From Pseudoduganella albidiflava (GTDB lineage: Bacteria > Pseudomonadota > Gammaproteobacteria > Burkholderiales > Burkholderiaceae_D), in contig NZ_CP036401.1 of NCBI RefSeq assembly GCF_004322755.1, positions 744,001 through 808,000 of the forward strand: 64,000 bases of DNA. The letters run 5' to 3'. This document shows, piece after piece, positions 54,730 through 63,705 of the stretch (positions are counted from its first letter, which is position 1; each line of letters begins with the position of its first letter). The position numbers and the translations under genes were made by a program. The notes beneath the pieces are model-generated. The model worked only from the letters and a program-made list of their open reading frames with translations. It was not told where the DNA came from and did not search any database.

Positions 54730-54845
54730 ACGGCGCGGGCAAAAAATGCCGAGGTTACGGCGCGGGCAAAAAAATGCCGAATGTACGGCGCGGGCAAAAA
54801 AATGCCAAGGATTACGGCGCGGGCAAAAAAAATGCCCGCGGGCCA
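54730..54845. repeat. four tandem 27-29-bp units of ACGGCGCGGGC + poly-A + TGCC
   Basis: ACGGCGCGGGC occurs at 54730, 54757, 54785 and 54814, each followed by 6, 7, 7 and 8 A residues and then TGCC. Each GGCA...TGCC pair can form a small hairpin. Read on the minus strand each unit has GC-rich DNA, a T run and GCCCGCGCC, which resembles stacked terminators. Confidence 0.85.
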
Positions 54846-55110
54846 GAGGCTGCGGGCGAGGTCCAATTGTTCGGAGAACGCTTGGAGGAGACGGTTCCAC
54901 TATAGCGTGGGATATGTTGCGCTGCAATACCGTAAAACTACCGTGCGCGCGTCCGCTCTGCAGGGGAAGCGTTTCCAGCGGTTATGTGCACTGCAACAAA
55001 ATTCGGCGCTGGCGCGGTATGGCGAATATCGCCAAGCGCAAATCGCAAATTACCAAGCCTTCTTCAGCTGAGTAAAAGGGCGGGGTGTGCGACAGGCGCA
55101 ACAGTGCTCT

Positions 55111-55129
55111 CCGCAAAAATATTTTGCGG
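55111..55129. terminator. symmetric hairpin, possible terminator of the REC-kinase gene
   Basis: CCGCAAAAATATTTTGCGG, a stem of CCGCAAAA/TTTTGCGG over three bases, lies 48-66 bases past the kinase stop codon on the minus strand. A and T runs lie inside the stem rather than after it, so termination is only possible. Confidence 0.45.
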
Positions 55130-55176
55130 TTGCGTAAAACATACGCGGCTATAGTCTTGTCAGTTGCGTGGCTGCG

Positions 55177-56550
55177 TCAGGTCGTTTTCAGCTGCAGCGT
55201 GAACGTGCTGCCCTGGCCGAACTCGCTCCGGAAGAACAGCGAACCGCCCAGCACATTGGCGAGGTTCTGGCACAGGTAGAGACCGAGGCCGGCACCCTCG
55301 GCATGGCGGGTGGAGGTGGAGTCGAGTTGCGAGAAGGCGTGGAACAGCTTGGCCTGGTCTTCCTCGCGGATGCCGGCGCCGGTGTCGGAGACGGAGAATT
55401 CGGCGGCGACCGTGCCATCGTCCAGCGTGCGCCGCGCGAGCGACACGCGCACCGAGCCCTTCTCGGTGAACTTGATGGCGTTGTTGGCAAGATTGATCAG
55501 GATTTGCGCGAGGGCGCGGCGGTCCGTGTCGATCGTGATCGGCTGCTCGTCCAGCACGACTTCCAGCGCAAGGCCCTTCTGCGCGGCGAGCGGACGCAGC
55601 GTTTCCGCCACTTCGCGCACCACGTCCTGGCATTGCAGGCGCTCGATCGACAGCGTGACCTTGCCAGCCTCGATCTTCGCCACGTCGAGGATGTCGTTGA
55701 TCAGCGAGAGCAGGTGGCGCGCCGAACCGCGGATGGTGTTCAACTGCTTTTCCTGCTCGTCCGTGAGGGGGCCGGGCAGTTTCATCAGCAGCGCGCCGGT
55801 AAAGCCGATGATGGCGTTCAGCGGCGTGCGCAGTTCATGCGACATGTTGGCGATGAACGCGGATTTCATCCGGCTCGCCTCGCCCAGTTCGACGTTCTTC
55901 AGCGCGATCTCGCGGTTGATCGTCTCCAGCTGCCCCGCGTGGTGCGCGAGGCGCATGTTCAATTCGATCACCTGCCGCTCGCGCGCCTGCAATTCGCTGT
56001 TGACCTGCACCGCCTGCTCGTAGGTGGAGATCAGCAGGTCGAGGATCTGCTGGCGCTCGGCATTGATAAAGTGTTTCTGCTCGCCCAGGTAGAGGGCGAT
56101 GCCGACCTCCATGTTCTGGTCCTTGCGCAGCTTCTGGTTGACCAGCATGTGGCCGATGCGGTTCAGCAGGTAGTCTTCGGCGTACGGCTTGCGGATGAAA
56201 TTGTCGGCGCCGCATTCGATGCCGCGGATGATGTCTTTCGGGTCGTTCAGCGACGTGACGAGGATGACGGGGATGTCGCGCATCGCCGCATCGGCCTTGA
56301 TAGCGCGGCACAGTTCATAGCCATCCATCTCCGGCATCACGATATCGGACAGCACCAGGTGCGGCTTGCGCGCGGCGATCGCCTCCAGCGCCAGGCGGCC
56401 ATTGCCGGCCACCCGTGCCTTGTAGCGCACCGACTGGATCAGGCGCCGCAGCCGCTCGGCCTGCGTCGGGCTGTCCTCGACGATCAGGATCTCGATTTCA
56501 TCTGGTTCGATTTCGTAGGTGGAATCCACGCGCCTGCCCTGAACTTTCAT
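55177..56550 (-). CDS. hybrid two-component protein: N-terminal receiver plus histidine kinase
   Basis: A 457-residue cytoplasmic protein without membrane helices. The receiver domain (residues about 20-135) has EDSPTQAERLR, the phospho-acceptor in LVLSDIVMPEMDGYE, LVTSLNDPKD and FIRKPYAEDYL. A coiled-coil linker (about 150-220) leads to the HisKA domain with SHELRTPLNAIIGF (about 238). The ATPase domain has ILINLANNAIKFTEKG, VSDTGAGIREED and EGAGLGLYLCQNL. The receiver-first order is typical of kinases that take input from another kinase or act with chemosensory-like pathways. No cognate response regulator is adjacent. Confidence 0.93.
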   Translation of the reverse strand: MKVQGRRVDSTYEIEPDEIEILIVEDSPTQAERLRRLIQSVRYKARVAGNGRLALEAIAARKPHLVLSDIVMPEMDGYELCRAIKADAAMRDIPVILVTSLNDPKDIIRGIECGADNFIRKPYAEDYLLNRIGHMLVNQKLRKDQNMEVGIALYLGEQKHFINAERQQILDLLISTYEQAVQVNSELQARERQVIELNMRLAHHAGQLETINREIALKNVELGEASRMKSAFIANMSHELRTPLNAIIGFTGALLMKLPGPLTDEQEKQLNTIRGSARHLLSLINDILDVAKIEAGKVTLSIERLQCQDVVREVAETLRPLAAQKGLALEVVLDEQPITIDTDRRALAQILINLANNAIKFTEKGSVRVSLARRTLDDGTVAAEFSVSDTGAGIREEDQAKLFHAFSQLDSTSTRHAEGAGLGLYLCQNLANVLGGSLFFRSEFGQGSTFTLQLKTT

Positions 56551-56605
56551 CCGGTTTTACCATGTTCGACTATAAATGAATTGCGGGCGCCGCGGCGCCC
56601 GCGCG

Positions 56606-57367
56606 CTACTGCGGGACTGCGGGTGCGCCGGACTGCTGCTCGCCCTGGAAGCCGCCGGCCCGGTAGGTGATCACCAGCGTATCGCGGTGGCCATGCGGGC
56701 CCAATGGCTGGATCGGCGTCGATTCGTGGATCACGGTCGCATCGTCGAGCAGCAGCATGGTCCAGGGCTCGGTCATCGTGAAGCGCTTGCCGTTCGGACC
56801 ATCGGCCTCGAAGATGCGCGTCTCGCCCCCCTTGATGTCATGCCGTCCGACGAGGATCACGGCCACGTAGTCGACACCGTCGCGGTGCGCACCTTCCGGC
56901 GTGGGCCGGCCGATGCCGTCGGCGGTATCGATGCGGAACTGATGGGCTTCCACATACCACGTGGGTTCGCCGCGCACGCTGGAGAACAGCCGGCCCAGCG
57001 CCGTGAGCAAGCCCTGCCAGCCCGGCGCCGCCACGGTTTCCGGCAGCACGGGTTCGAACATCCGGTGCATGCCGCCATGCAGCGCGTTGTATTCCACGCT
57101 TTGCCAGTGCGCGCGGTGCGCGGTCTGGGCCAGTTCGCGTTCTTCCTGGACGCGCTGCACGAAGCAGGAATGGCGGCGGCGGCGATAGCGGCCGCCGTCC
57201 TTCAGGTAATTGTCCAGCTCGAGGCTGTCCCAGGCCGGCGCCAGCGCATCGAGCTGCGCCAGCGGGGTGCCGGACAGTGCCGCCACGTCGGCGGGCGGCA
57301 GCAGCGCCCAGCCTTGCGTGCGCAGCGCCTGCGCAACGTGATCGAGGGATGTGAACTCCGGCGTCAT
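56606..57367 (-). CDS. 2OG-Fe(II) dioxygenase (PF10014-like family)
   Basis: A 253-residue enzyme. The iron site appears as GAHRDGVDYVAVILVGRHDIKGGETRIFEADG (about residues 155-190), supplying His and Asp, with the distal His and an Arg in the final part (ESTPIQPLGPHGHRDTLVITYR). DLNYLK-like DNYLKDGGRYRRRRHSCF near residue 50 is also typical of the group. Members I know of hydroxylate free amino acids such as isoleucine; the substrate here is not known. GAAGGT lies before the ATG. It sits just upstream of the REC-kinase gene on the same strand with a 55-bp gap. Confidence 0.85.
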   Translation of the reverse strand: MTPEFTSLDHVAQALRTQGWALLPPADVAALSGTPLAQLDALAPAWDSLELDNYLKDGGRYRRRRHSCFVQRVQEERELAQTAHRAHWQSVEYNALHGGMHRMFEPVLPETVAAPGWQGLLTALGRLFSSVRGEPTWYVEAHQFRIDTADGIGRPTPEGAHRDGVDYVAVILVGRHDIKGGETRIFEADGPNGKRFTMTEPWTMLLLDDATVIHESTPIQPLGPHGHRDTLVITYRAGGFQGEQQSGAPAVPQ

Positions 57368-57508
57368 GGCGGACCTTCGGTGGATGTCTGAATATTGTCT
57401 TATTGTACGACTTCAACAGCGAGTGTGTCAGGGGAGCAATTCAGAAGTTACTTTTTTGGGGGCTGGCAGCAAACCGCGTTGTCGGCACCGGCGCCACCAG
57501 CCGCCGGG

Positions 57509-59560
57509 TCAGAACGCGTAGCTGAGCGACAGCCGCAGCGAGCGCGATTCGATCGGGTGGAAATGGTAATCGTCCACCGGCGCCGCTTCATCCTTCAGTT
57601 GCGAGGCATAGTAATACGTGATCGCCGCATCGCGCCGGTTGGTGAGGTTGAATGCTTCCAGCTCCACCTGCAGCCGGCGGCCGAGCTGGTAGCCGATGCG
57701 GCCATTGAGCGTGAGCGTGGCGGCGGAGCGGATGCTGTTGTCTTCCACCAGCGGGCGCGGGCCGAACCAGCGCAGCCGCAGCGCGCCGGACCACGGTCCC
57801 TCCGGCGTCACCGTGGCCGCCAGTTGCGCGACGCCTTCCACCGCGCCGGGAATCCGGTTGCCTTCCGGCGCGCTATCGCGGTAGCGCCCGCGCGCATAGG
57901 CGAGATCGGCATCCAGCGCCAGCCACTTCACCGGCTTGTAGTAGTTCGACAATTCGATGCCATGGCGGCGGCTCGGCCGGCCCGCCTCGGTGGTGCCGGC
58001 GTCGCCGACGAACACCAGTTCCGACGCCATGTCGAGCCGGTACAGCGACAGCGACGTCTGCAGGCCGCGGATCCATTCGCTCCGCACGCCCAGGTCGAGG
58101 CCGCGCGTGCGCGCCAGCGGCGTCACGCGGTCCACCGGCTCGCCCGTCTTCGGATCGACGGCGATCACGGTGCCGCGCGCGTCGTTGCTGTGGAAGCCCG
58201 TGCCGGCATTCGCATAGAACTCGGTGCGCGCCCATGGGCCGAAGACCAGGCTGATGGTGGGCGAGAGCATCGTGTCGCTGGCCTTGCCCGTGTTGGCGGG
58301 GCGGTCGCTCGCCACGTCGAAGCGGTAATGGTCGGCGCGCAGGCCGGCCACCGTGCGCACGAACGGATTCCAGCGCGTCTGGTTCTCGATGAACAGCGCG
58401 CCGCTGGTTTCCACGATATGGTCTTCGCGCGTGGTGGCGATGACCCGGCGCGCCTTCGTGCCATACAGGCCGTTGTGGATGTTGTCGTTCTGCGCCGTGA
58501 TGCCCACCGTCGTCGTCGATGCGAAGGCATCGTCCGCGCCGTGCGCATGCCAGGCATGGCTGGCATCGAAGCCCGATGTGACGCGCCGGTCCGGCTGGGC
58601 GAACTGGTCGCCGTTGACCGGATCGTCCATGAAATAGGTGAAGTTCGAGAACAGCGCCAGCCGGTTGGCGATCGCGTAGGCGGAGATACGCGTGGAGCTG
58701 GCGTCCGAGCTGCGCGCCCACGCGCCGGACAGGCTGTAGCGGTGCGCGCCGCCGCCATCGGTGGGATCGATATTGTCGAAGCGGCCCAGCGCGCCACTGT
58801 CGACAGCGCGCTGGGGGATCTGGTCGGTGGCGTGCCACTTCGCCCGGTAGGCCATCGCCGTTACATGAAAGCCGTTGTTCGCGAAGCCCTCGCTGTAGCG
58901 CAGCACGCCGTTCACCTTGCGGTAATTGTCGCCCCGCGTGAACGGGCCATCGTTGTGCATCGTCTCCAGCGCGTACAGCAATGCCCCCGGCCGTGCGCCA
59001 CGGTCGATGTCGGCCGACCCGGCAACCAGCGCGCGCCCGTAGCCGTTCTGTCCACCGGCGAGGCTGGCGATGCCGCGCGCGAGGCGGCTGGCGTAGGCGA
59101 TTTCCGTGGCCCCGGCCGAGGCGAAGTCGCCACCCCATGCCGAATACGGGCCCTTGCGGTAGTCGAGCCGCGCAGCCAGTTCCGGGATGACGAAGTTCAG
59201 GTCGGTCCAGCCCTGGCCGTGCGCATGGCTGCGCTGGTTGACGGGCATGCCGTCCACCGTGGTGCGCAGGTCGGTGCCGTGGTCGAGGTTGAAGCCGCGC
59301 AGGTAGAACTGGCTGGCCTTGCCTTCGCCGCTATGCTGGCTGGCCACCAGGCCGGGCACCGCTTCCAGCAATTCGCCGGGACGGTACACGGTGCGCGCCG
59401 CCAGCTGGCGGCCGGTCACCGTGCCTTCTGCCGCCGAGTCGGCGATGCCGAGCTGGCTGATGCGCGATGCATCGATCGTCACGCGGGGGAGGAACGGATC
59501 GTCCGCGTGGGCGGACAGGGCGATCGCCGCGAGGGCGGAGGCGAGGAGGGTTCTTTTCAT
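57509..59560 (-). CDS. TonB-dependent outer-membrane receptor
   Basis: A 683-residue receptor. The signal peptide MKRTLLASALAAIALSAHA is followed by a plug domain: TVYRPGELLEAVPGLVASQHSGEGKASQFYLRGFNLDHGTDL (about residues 55-95), then DGMPVNQRSHAHGQGWTDLNFVIPE. A 22-strand barrel follows, ending with a terminal Phe (SLRLSLSYAF). VEAFNLTNRRDA-like sequence near the end is typical. A recognisable TonB box is not obvious. The plug resembles those of metal or organic-ligand receptors (HAHGQGW), but the ligand is unknown. It is a single gene downstream of dispersed palindrome copy 3. Confidence 0.93.
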   Translation of the reverse strand: MKRTLLASALAAIALSAHADDPFLPRVTIDASRISQLGIADSAAEGTVTGRQLAARTVYRPGELLEAVPGLVASQHSGEGKASQFYLRGFNLDHGTDLRTTVDGMPVNQRSHAHGQGWTDLNFVIPELAARLDYRKGPYSAWGGDFASAGATEIAYASRLARGIASLAGGQNGYGRALVAGSADIDRGARPGALLYALETMHNDGPFTRGDNYRKVNGVLRYSEGFANNGFHVTAMAYRAKWHATDQIPQRAVDSGALGRFDNIDPTDGGGAHRYSLSGAWARSSDASSTRISAYAIANRLALFSNFTYFMDDPVNGDQFAQPDRRVTSGFDASHAWHAHGADDAFASTTTVGITAQNDNIHNGLYGTKARRVIATTREDHIVETSGALFIENQTRWNPFVRTVAGLRADHYRFDVASDRPANTGKASDTMLSPTISLVFGPWARTEFYANAGTGFHSNDARGTVIAVDPKTGEPVDRVTPLARTRGLDLGVRSEWIRGLQTSLSLYRLDMASELVFVGDAGTTEAGRPSRRHGIELSNYYKPVKWLALDADLAYARGRYRDSAPEGNRIPGAVEGVAQLAATVTPEGPWSGALRLRWFGPRPLVEDNSIRSAATLTLNGRIGYQLGRRLQVELEAFNLTNRRDAAITYYYASQLKDEAAPVDDYHFHPIESRSLRLSLSYAF

Positions 59561-59665
59561 GGGTTGATTCGTGGAGCGGAGGCCGGCGCCGGATGCTAAT
59601 GCAGTTAAGTTAAGCATTGCCCGACACATTGAAAGCGCATGCATGCACCCCAACAGCGAAGGGCT

Positions 59666-59692
59666 GGGGTCAGACCCGGCGGGTCTGACCCC
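59666..59692. repeat. dispersed palindromic repeat, copy 3
   Basis: Stem GGGGTCAGACCC/GGGTCTGACCCC around GGC; left flank CAACAGCGAAGGGCT, right flank GGAATTTGCACTTGGGGT. About 70 bases to the left TAATGCAGTTAAGTTAAGC matches the flank of copy 1. Confidence 0.85.
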
Positions 59693-59732
59693 GGAATTTG
59701 CACTTGGGGTAGGAAACGTAAGCCGATGACAC

Positions 59733-60224
59733 TCAAGGCAGCCGCTGCTCGTCCTGCGCCGCCGTGAACGTCAGCGTGGCCGCCGCCCGCCCGGCGCTGC
59801 CGCCGACATTGACGGTATTGATCTGCCCGGGCAGGAAATCGGCCAGCACGCCGTTCTTCAGCACCGTGCCGGCGGGCAGCGCGGCCCCGGCGACCATCTG
59901 GTACACGGTGATCGTGTCGGCGCTGGCCTTGATGCCCACCCACTGCAGCGGCAGGTGCCGGCCGCCGGCGGTCAGCACGAAGCGCTTGTCCAGGTAGCGC
60001 CGCAGCGCTTCCTGGTCTTCCTCGAGGCCCAGGTCGAACTGGCGGCCGTACAGGTTCGCCAGCAGCGTTTCCACGTCGTGCGCGGTGTAGGTGTGCACGA
60101 TCTCGGTGTTGCCGGTGTCGGCGTTGTAGCCGATATCGGCCAGGCCCATATGGTAGTTGTGGGCCGCGGCGGCGCCCGATGCCAGCGCCGCCGCGAGGGC
60201 GGCCATCGTCAGCCAGCGTGGCAT
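59733..60224 (-). CDS. DUF6702 family exported protein
   Basis: A 163-residue periplasmic protein with signal peptide [20 protein letters not shown]. The mature part begins HNYHMGLADIGYNADTGNTEIVHTYTAHDVETLLANLYGR and ends in beta strands around INTVNVGGSAGRAAATLTF. The early HNYHMGLADI-YN motif and its place behind an M1 peptidase agree with DUF6702. The start overlaps the peptidase stop (TAATG), so the two are coupled. Function unknown. Confidence 0.8.
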   Translation of the reverse strand: MPRWLTMAALAAALASGAAAAHNYHMGLADIGYNADTGNTEIVHTYTAHDVETLLANLYGRQFDLGLEEDQEALRRYLDKRFVLTAGGRHLPLQWVGIKASADTITVYQMVAGAALPAGTVLKNGVLADFLPGQINTVNVGGSAGRAAATLTFTAAQDEQRLP

Positions 60225-62776
60225 TACCGGGCCGGCTCCGCGTTCGGCTCGGCCTTCGGCCGGGCCGGTGCCGCCTGTGCTGGCGCCGGGTCTTTCAGTT
60301 GCTGCGTCTCGGCCTGCTGCTTGGCCGCGGCGCCATTGGCCGGGGTGGCGGCATCGGCACCTTTTGCGTCGGCCTTTGCGCCGTTCTTCTGGCCGTTCGC
60401 CGCCTCTTCGTCGCCCTTCAGCGGGGCATTGAAGTCCTTCATCATGTCGTTCGGCTTGCGCTCCATCTTGAACAGTTCCAGGCGCGATGGCGTGGCCTTG
60501 CGGGGCCAGGCGTTGTTGCTGGTATCGATGTCGGCGGTTTCCCAGTACGGGTCGTGCGCCAGCGCCGTCATCGGTTCATCCGTCACCAGCAGCTTGGTCA
60601 CCTTCTTCGGCGAATAGCGCCACACTTCGGCCGGCACGCGCTCGATGTATTTCTTGCCCGACTTGAGCGTGATTTCCAGGATCAGCGGCATCACCAGGCC
60701 ACCCTTGTTGGTGAAGTCGACCAGGTACAGGTACTTGCCCTGCTTGAGCAGGTCCTTCTGCCACGGCTCCAGTTCGCCGAGCGCTTCGCGGTACTTGTTG
60801 CGGTCCGCGTTGGTGACGGTGAACTGGTCGTGCTCGTTATAGAAATCCTTCAGTTCCGGGTGGCGGTCGATGCGGCGTTCCATGCCCTCGTTGCGCTGGT
60901 CCGTGATCGACACCGGTTCCTCGGCCTTGCGGGCGCGCTGCCACGCCTTCTCGATTTCCGGGTCCCTGGTATTGATATTGAACTCGGTGATGTTGTCGAG
61001 GCTGATGTCGACCGCATCGGTCGTGTAGAACCAGCCGCGCCAGAACCAGTCGAGGTCCGTGCCGGACGCGTCTTCCATGGTGCGGAAGAAGTCCGCCGGG
61101 GTGGGTCGCTTGAACTTCCAGCGGCGCGAGTACTCGCGGAAGGCATGGTCGAACAGTTCGCGGCCCAGGATCGTCTCGCGCAGGATGTTCAGCGCGGTGG
61201 CCGGCTTGGCATAGGCGTTGTTGCCGAACTGGAGCAGCGATTCGGAATTCGTCATGATCGGCACCTGGTTGGCCGAGCGCATGTAGGCGGTGATGTCGCG
61301 CGGGTCGCCGCGGCCGATCGGGAAGTCCTTTTCCCAGGCCTGCACGGCCAGGTATTCGACGAACGAGTTCAAGCCTTCGTCCATCCACGTCCACTGGCGC
61401 TCGTCGGAATTGACGATCATCGGGAAATAGTTGTGGCCCACCTCGTGGATGATCACCGCGATCAGGCCGTACTTGGTGCGCTGGGAATAGGTCAGTTCTC
61501 CGGTCTTCTTGTCCTTGGTGGGGCGCGGGCCGTTGAACGAGATCATCGGATATTCCATGCCGCCCACCGGGCCGTTCACGGAGATGGCGATCGGGTACGG
61601 ATAGTCGAAGCTGTACTTGTTGTACTGCTCGATCGTGTGGATGATCGACGGCGTGGAATAGCGCTCCCACAGCGGGTTACCTTCCTTCGGGTAGTACGAC
61701 ATGGCCAGCACGCTGGTGCCGTCCTTCTTGTAGCCCTGGGCATCCCAGATGAACTTGCGCGACGAGGCGAAGGCGAAATCGCGCACGTTCTTCGCCTTGA
61801 AGTGCCAGGTCTTGGTGGCCTTGCTGACACTCTTTTCCGCCGCTTCCGCCTCGGCCTGGGTAACGATCAGCACCGGCTTGCTGGCCGTGCGCGCCTTCGC
61901 CAGGCGGTCGCGCTGGGCCGACGTCAGCACGTCGCCCGGGTTCTGCAATTCGCCGGTCGAGGCCACGATGTGGTCCGCCGGCACGGTGATCTTCACGTCG
62001 TAGTCGCCGAACTCCAGCGTGAACTCGCCGGAGCCGAGGAACTGCTTGTGCTGCCAGCCCGCCACGTCGTAGTACGCGGCCATGCGCGGGAACCACTGGG
62101 CGATCTCGAACAGGGCGTTCTTGTCTTCCTCGAAATACTCGTAGCCGGAGCGGCCGCCGAGCACCTTTTGTTCATTGATCTTGTATGACCAGTCGATGCC
62201 GAAGCTGACCTTGTCGCCCGGCTTCAGTGGCGACGGCAGGTCGATGCGCAGCATGGTGCCGTTGACAACGTACTTGAGCGGGGCGCCGCCGGCCGTGCGG
62301 ATGTTCGACAGCTTGAAGCCGCCATCGAATTCGCGGCCCGTCAGCACGGCGCGCACGCCCTCGAACTTGGCGCCGCCTTCCTCGCCCTGCGGCTTCATCC
62401 ACGCCTCGCGCGACGGTGCCGTCTGCACGCGGCGCGCATCGGAACCGGGCTGGTAGATGTTCTGGTCCAGCTGCAGCCACAGGTAGGTGAGCGTATCGGG
62501 CGAGTTGTTGTGGTACGTGACCTGTTCCGTGCCCGAGATCGAGCGGTTGGCCTCGTCCAGCGTGGCGCGGATGGTATAGTCGGCGCGCTGCTGCCAGTAC
62601 TGGTGGCCGGGTGCGCCGGAAGCGGTGCGGTACGGCGTGGCGGTGGGCAGCAGCTCGTCGAGCTGGCGGAATTTGTCGTCGAACTTGCCGGCCGGCGGTT
62701 CGGCGGCAATGGCGGAAGCAGCCAGGCCAAGGGCCAGGCTGGCGATGATGGAAGTGACGATAGGCAGGCGCTTCAT
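60224..62776 (-). CDS. M1 family metallopeptidase, exported
   Basis: An 850-residue zinc peptidase with signal peptide [24 protein letters not shown], hence periplasmic or surface-exposed. The exopeptidase motif appears as [14 protein letters not shown] (about residue 405). The zinc site [19 protein letters not shown], with the third ligand in [13 protein letters not shown], is near 445. The N-terminal beta domain has [30 protein letters not shown]. The C-terminal 60 residues are a low-complexity Ala/Pro/Lys tail. It differs from cytosolic PepN by its export and sequence class (gluzincin ERAP/LTA4H-like). Operon partner is the DUF6702 gene. Confidence 0.93.
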   Translation of the reverse strand: MKRLPIVTSIIASLALGLAASAIAAEPPAGKFDDKFRQLDELLPTATPYRTASGAPGHQYWQQRADYTIRATLDEANRSISGTEQVTYHNNSPDTLTYLWLQLDQNIYQPGSDARRVQTAPSREAWMKPQGEEGGAKFEGVRAVLTGREFDGGFKLSNIRTAGGAPLKYVVNGTMLRIDLPSPLKPGDKVSFGIDWSYKINEQKVLGGRSGYEYFEEDKNALFEIAQWFPRMAAYYDVAGWQHKQFLGSGEFTLEFGDYDVKITVPADHIVASTGELQNPGDVLTSAQRDRLAKARTASKPVLIVTQAEAEAAEKSVSKATKTWHFKAKNVRDFAFASSRKFIWDAQGYKKDGTSVLAMSYYPKEGNPLWERYSTPSIIHTIEQYNKYSFDYPYPIAISVNGPVGGMEYPMISFNGPRPTKDKKTGELTYSQRTKYGLIAVIIHEVGHNYFPMIVNSDERQWTWMDEGLNSFVEYLAVQAWEKDFPIGRGDPRDITAYMRSANQVPIMTNSESLLQFGNNAYAKPATALNILRETILGRELFDHAFREYSRRWKFKRPTPADFFRTMEDASGTDLDWFWRGWFYTTDAVDISLDNITEFNINTRDPEIEKAWQRARKAEEPVSITDQRNEGMERRIDRHPELKDFYNEHDQFTVTNADRNKYREALGELEPWQKDLLKQGKYLYLVDFTNKGGLVMPLILEITLKSGKKYIERVPAEVWRYSPKKVTKLLVTDEPMTALAHDPYWETADIDTSNNAWPRKATPSRLELFKMERKPNDMMKDFNAPLKGDEEAANGQKNGAKADAKGADAATPANGAAAKQQAETQQLKDPAPAQAAPARPKAEPNAEPAR

Positions 62777-63098
62777 TGATACCCCAGGGCAATGAGGGTG
62801 CCGCGCCGTGCCGGGTCTGGCCGGGCGATACTCCTTCGTGTTTTTGTGGAAACAGCCGGGGTATTCTAAGCGCGCTCGTCAGTAAATGCTGGCGGTTCGC
62901 TTGTAACAACCTTGAAACAATTCATTGGGAGCATGGCCACGCCGGAAGGCGCGGACGTCCGTGCCGGACAGTGCATGCGGCAAACCGCGCCACTGGGGCG
63001 CGGCGCCGGACGTCCGCTGTCCGGCCAGGGAAAACGCCCGGCGTGGCGGTGCGGCGCCCGTGTCGTATCGCCGCGACGCCCGCTCAGCTCGCGGCAAT
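62777..63098. other. 322-bp intergenic region upstream of the M1 peptidase
   Basis: No gene found. It should contain the peptidase promoter (an AT-richer part lies at about 62850-62930) and the 3' end of the MarR-type gene. The palindrome CGGACGTCCG occurs twice (62953-62962 and 63007-63016) with GTGCCGGACA and TGTCCGGC-like partners, which could fold together. Confidence 0.5.
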
Positions 63099-63572
<474 letters not shown>

Positions 63573-63578
63573 GCCGCC

Positions 63579-63607
63579 AGTATAGATAGTGCGCGATACA
63601 ATTGCAA
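63579..63607 (-). promoter_or_regulatory. promoter of the OhrR-like gene with a possible autoregulatory site
   Basis: On the minus strand TTGCAA (63602-63607) and TATACT (63579-63584) are separated by exactly 17 bp. TACAATTG at the -35 side resembles the TACAATT half-site of OhrR operators. Only six bases lie between the -10 box and the ATG. Confidence 0.6.
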
Positions 63608-63705
63608 CCTACTTTTGAGCGGACGAATGTGCTTGCAAGCGTCGGCCGATTTGGCTAAGGTGTTCAGGCCCGTCTTTCCTCCGTTGGCGGGCCAGGAGGC
63701 TCACA

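Larger units (their letters stand above)
54507..55176. other. 670-bp repeat-rich intergenic region without a convincing gene
   Basis: Lies between the hydrolase (plus strand) and the REC-kinase (minus strand), which converge on it. It holds, from left: a nested palindrome (54514-54556), dispersed palindrome copy 2 (54647-54673), four tandem 27-29-bp units (54730-54845), about 250 bases with no recognised feature, and a symmetric hairpin CCGCAAAAATATTTTGCGG (55111-55129) that could terminate the kinase transcript. Open frames across it are arginine-rich products of the repeats and were not accepted. Confidence 0.7.

Noticed and set aside
54590..55075. Small arginine/lysine-rich ORFs across the poly-A repeats
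   Set aside because: They are direct translations of the 27-29-bp repeat, have no ribosome binding site and do not continue with coding-like composition.
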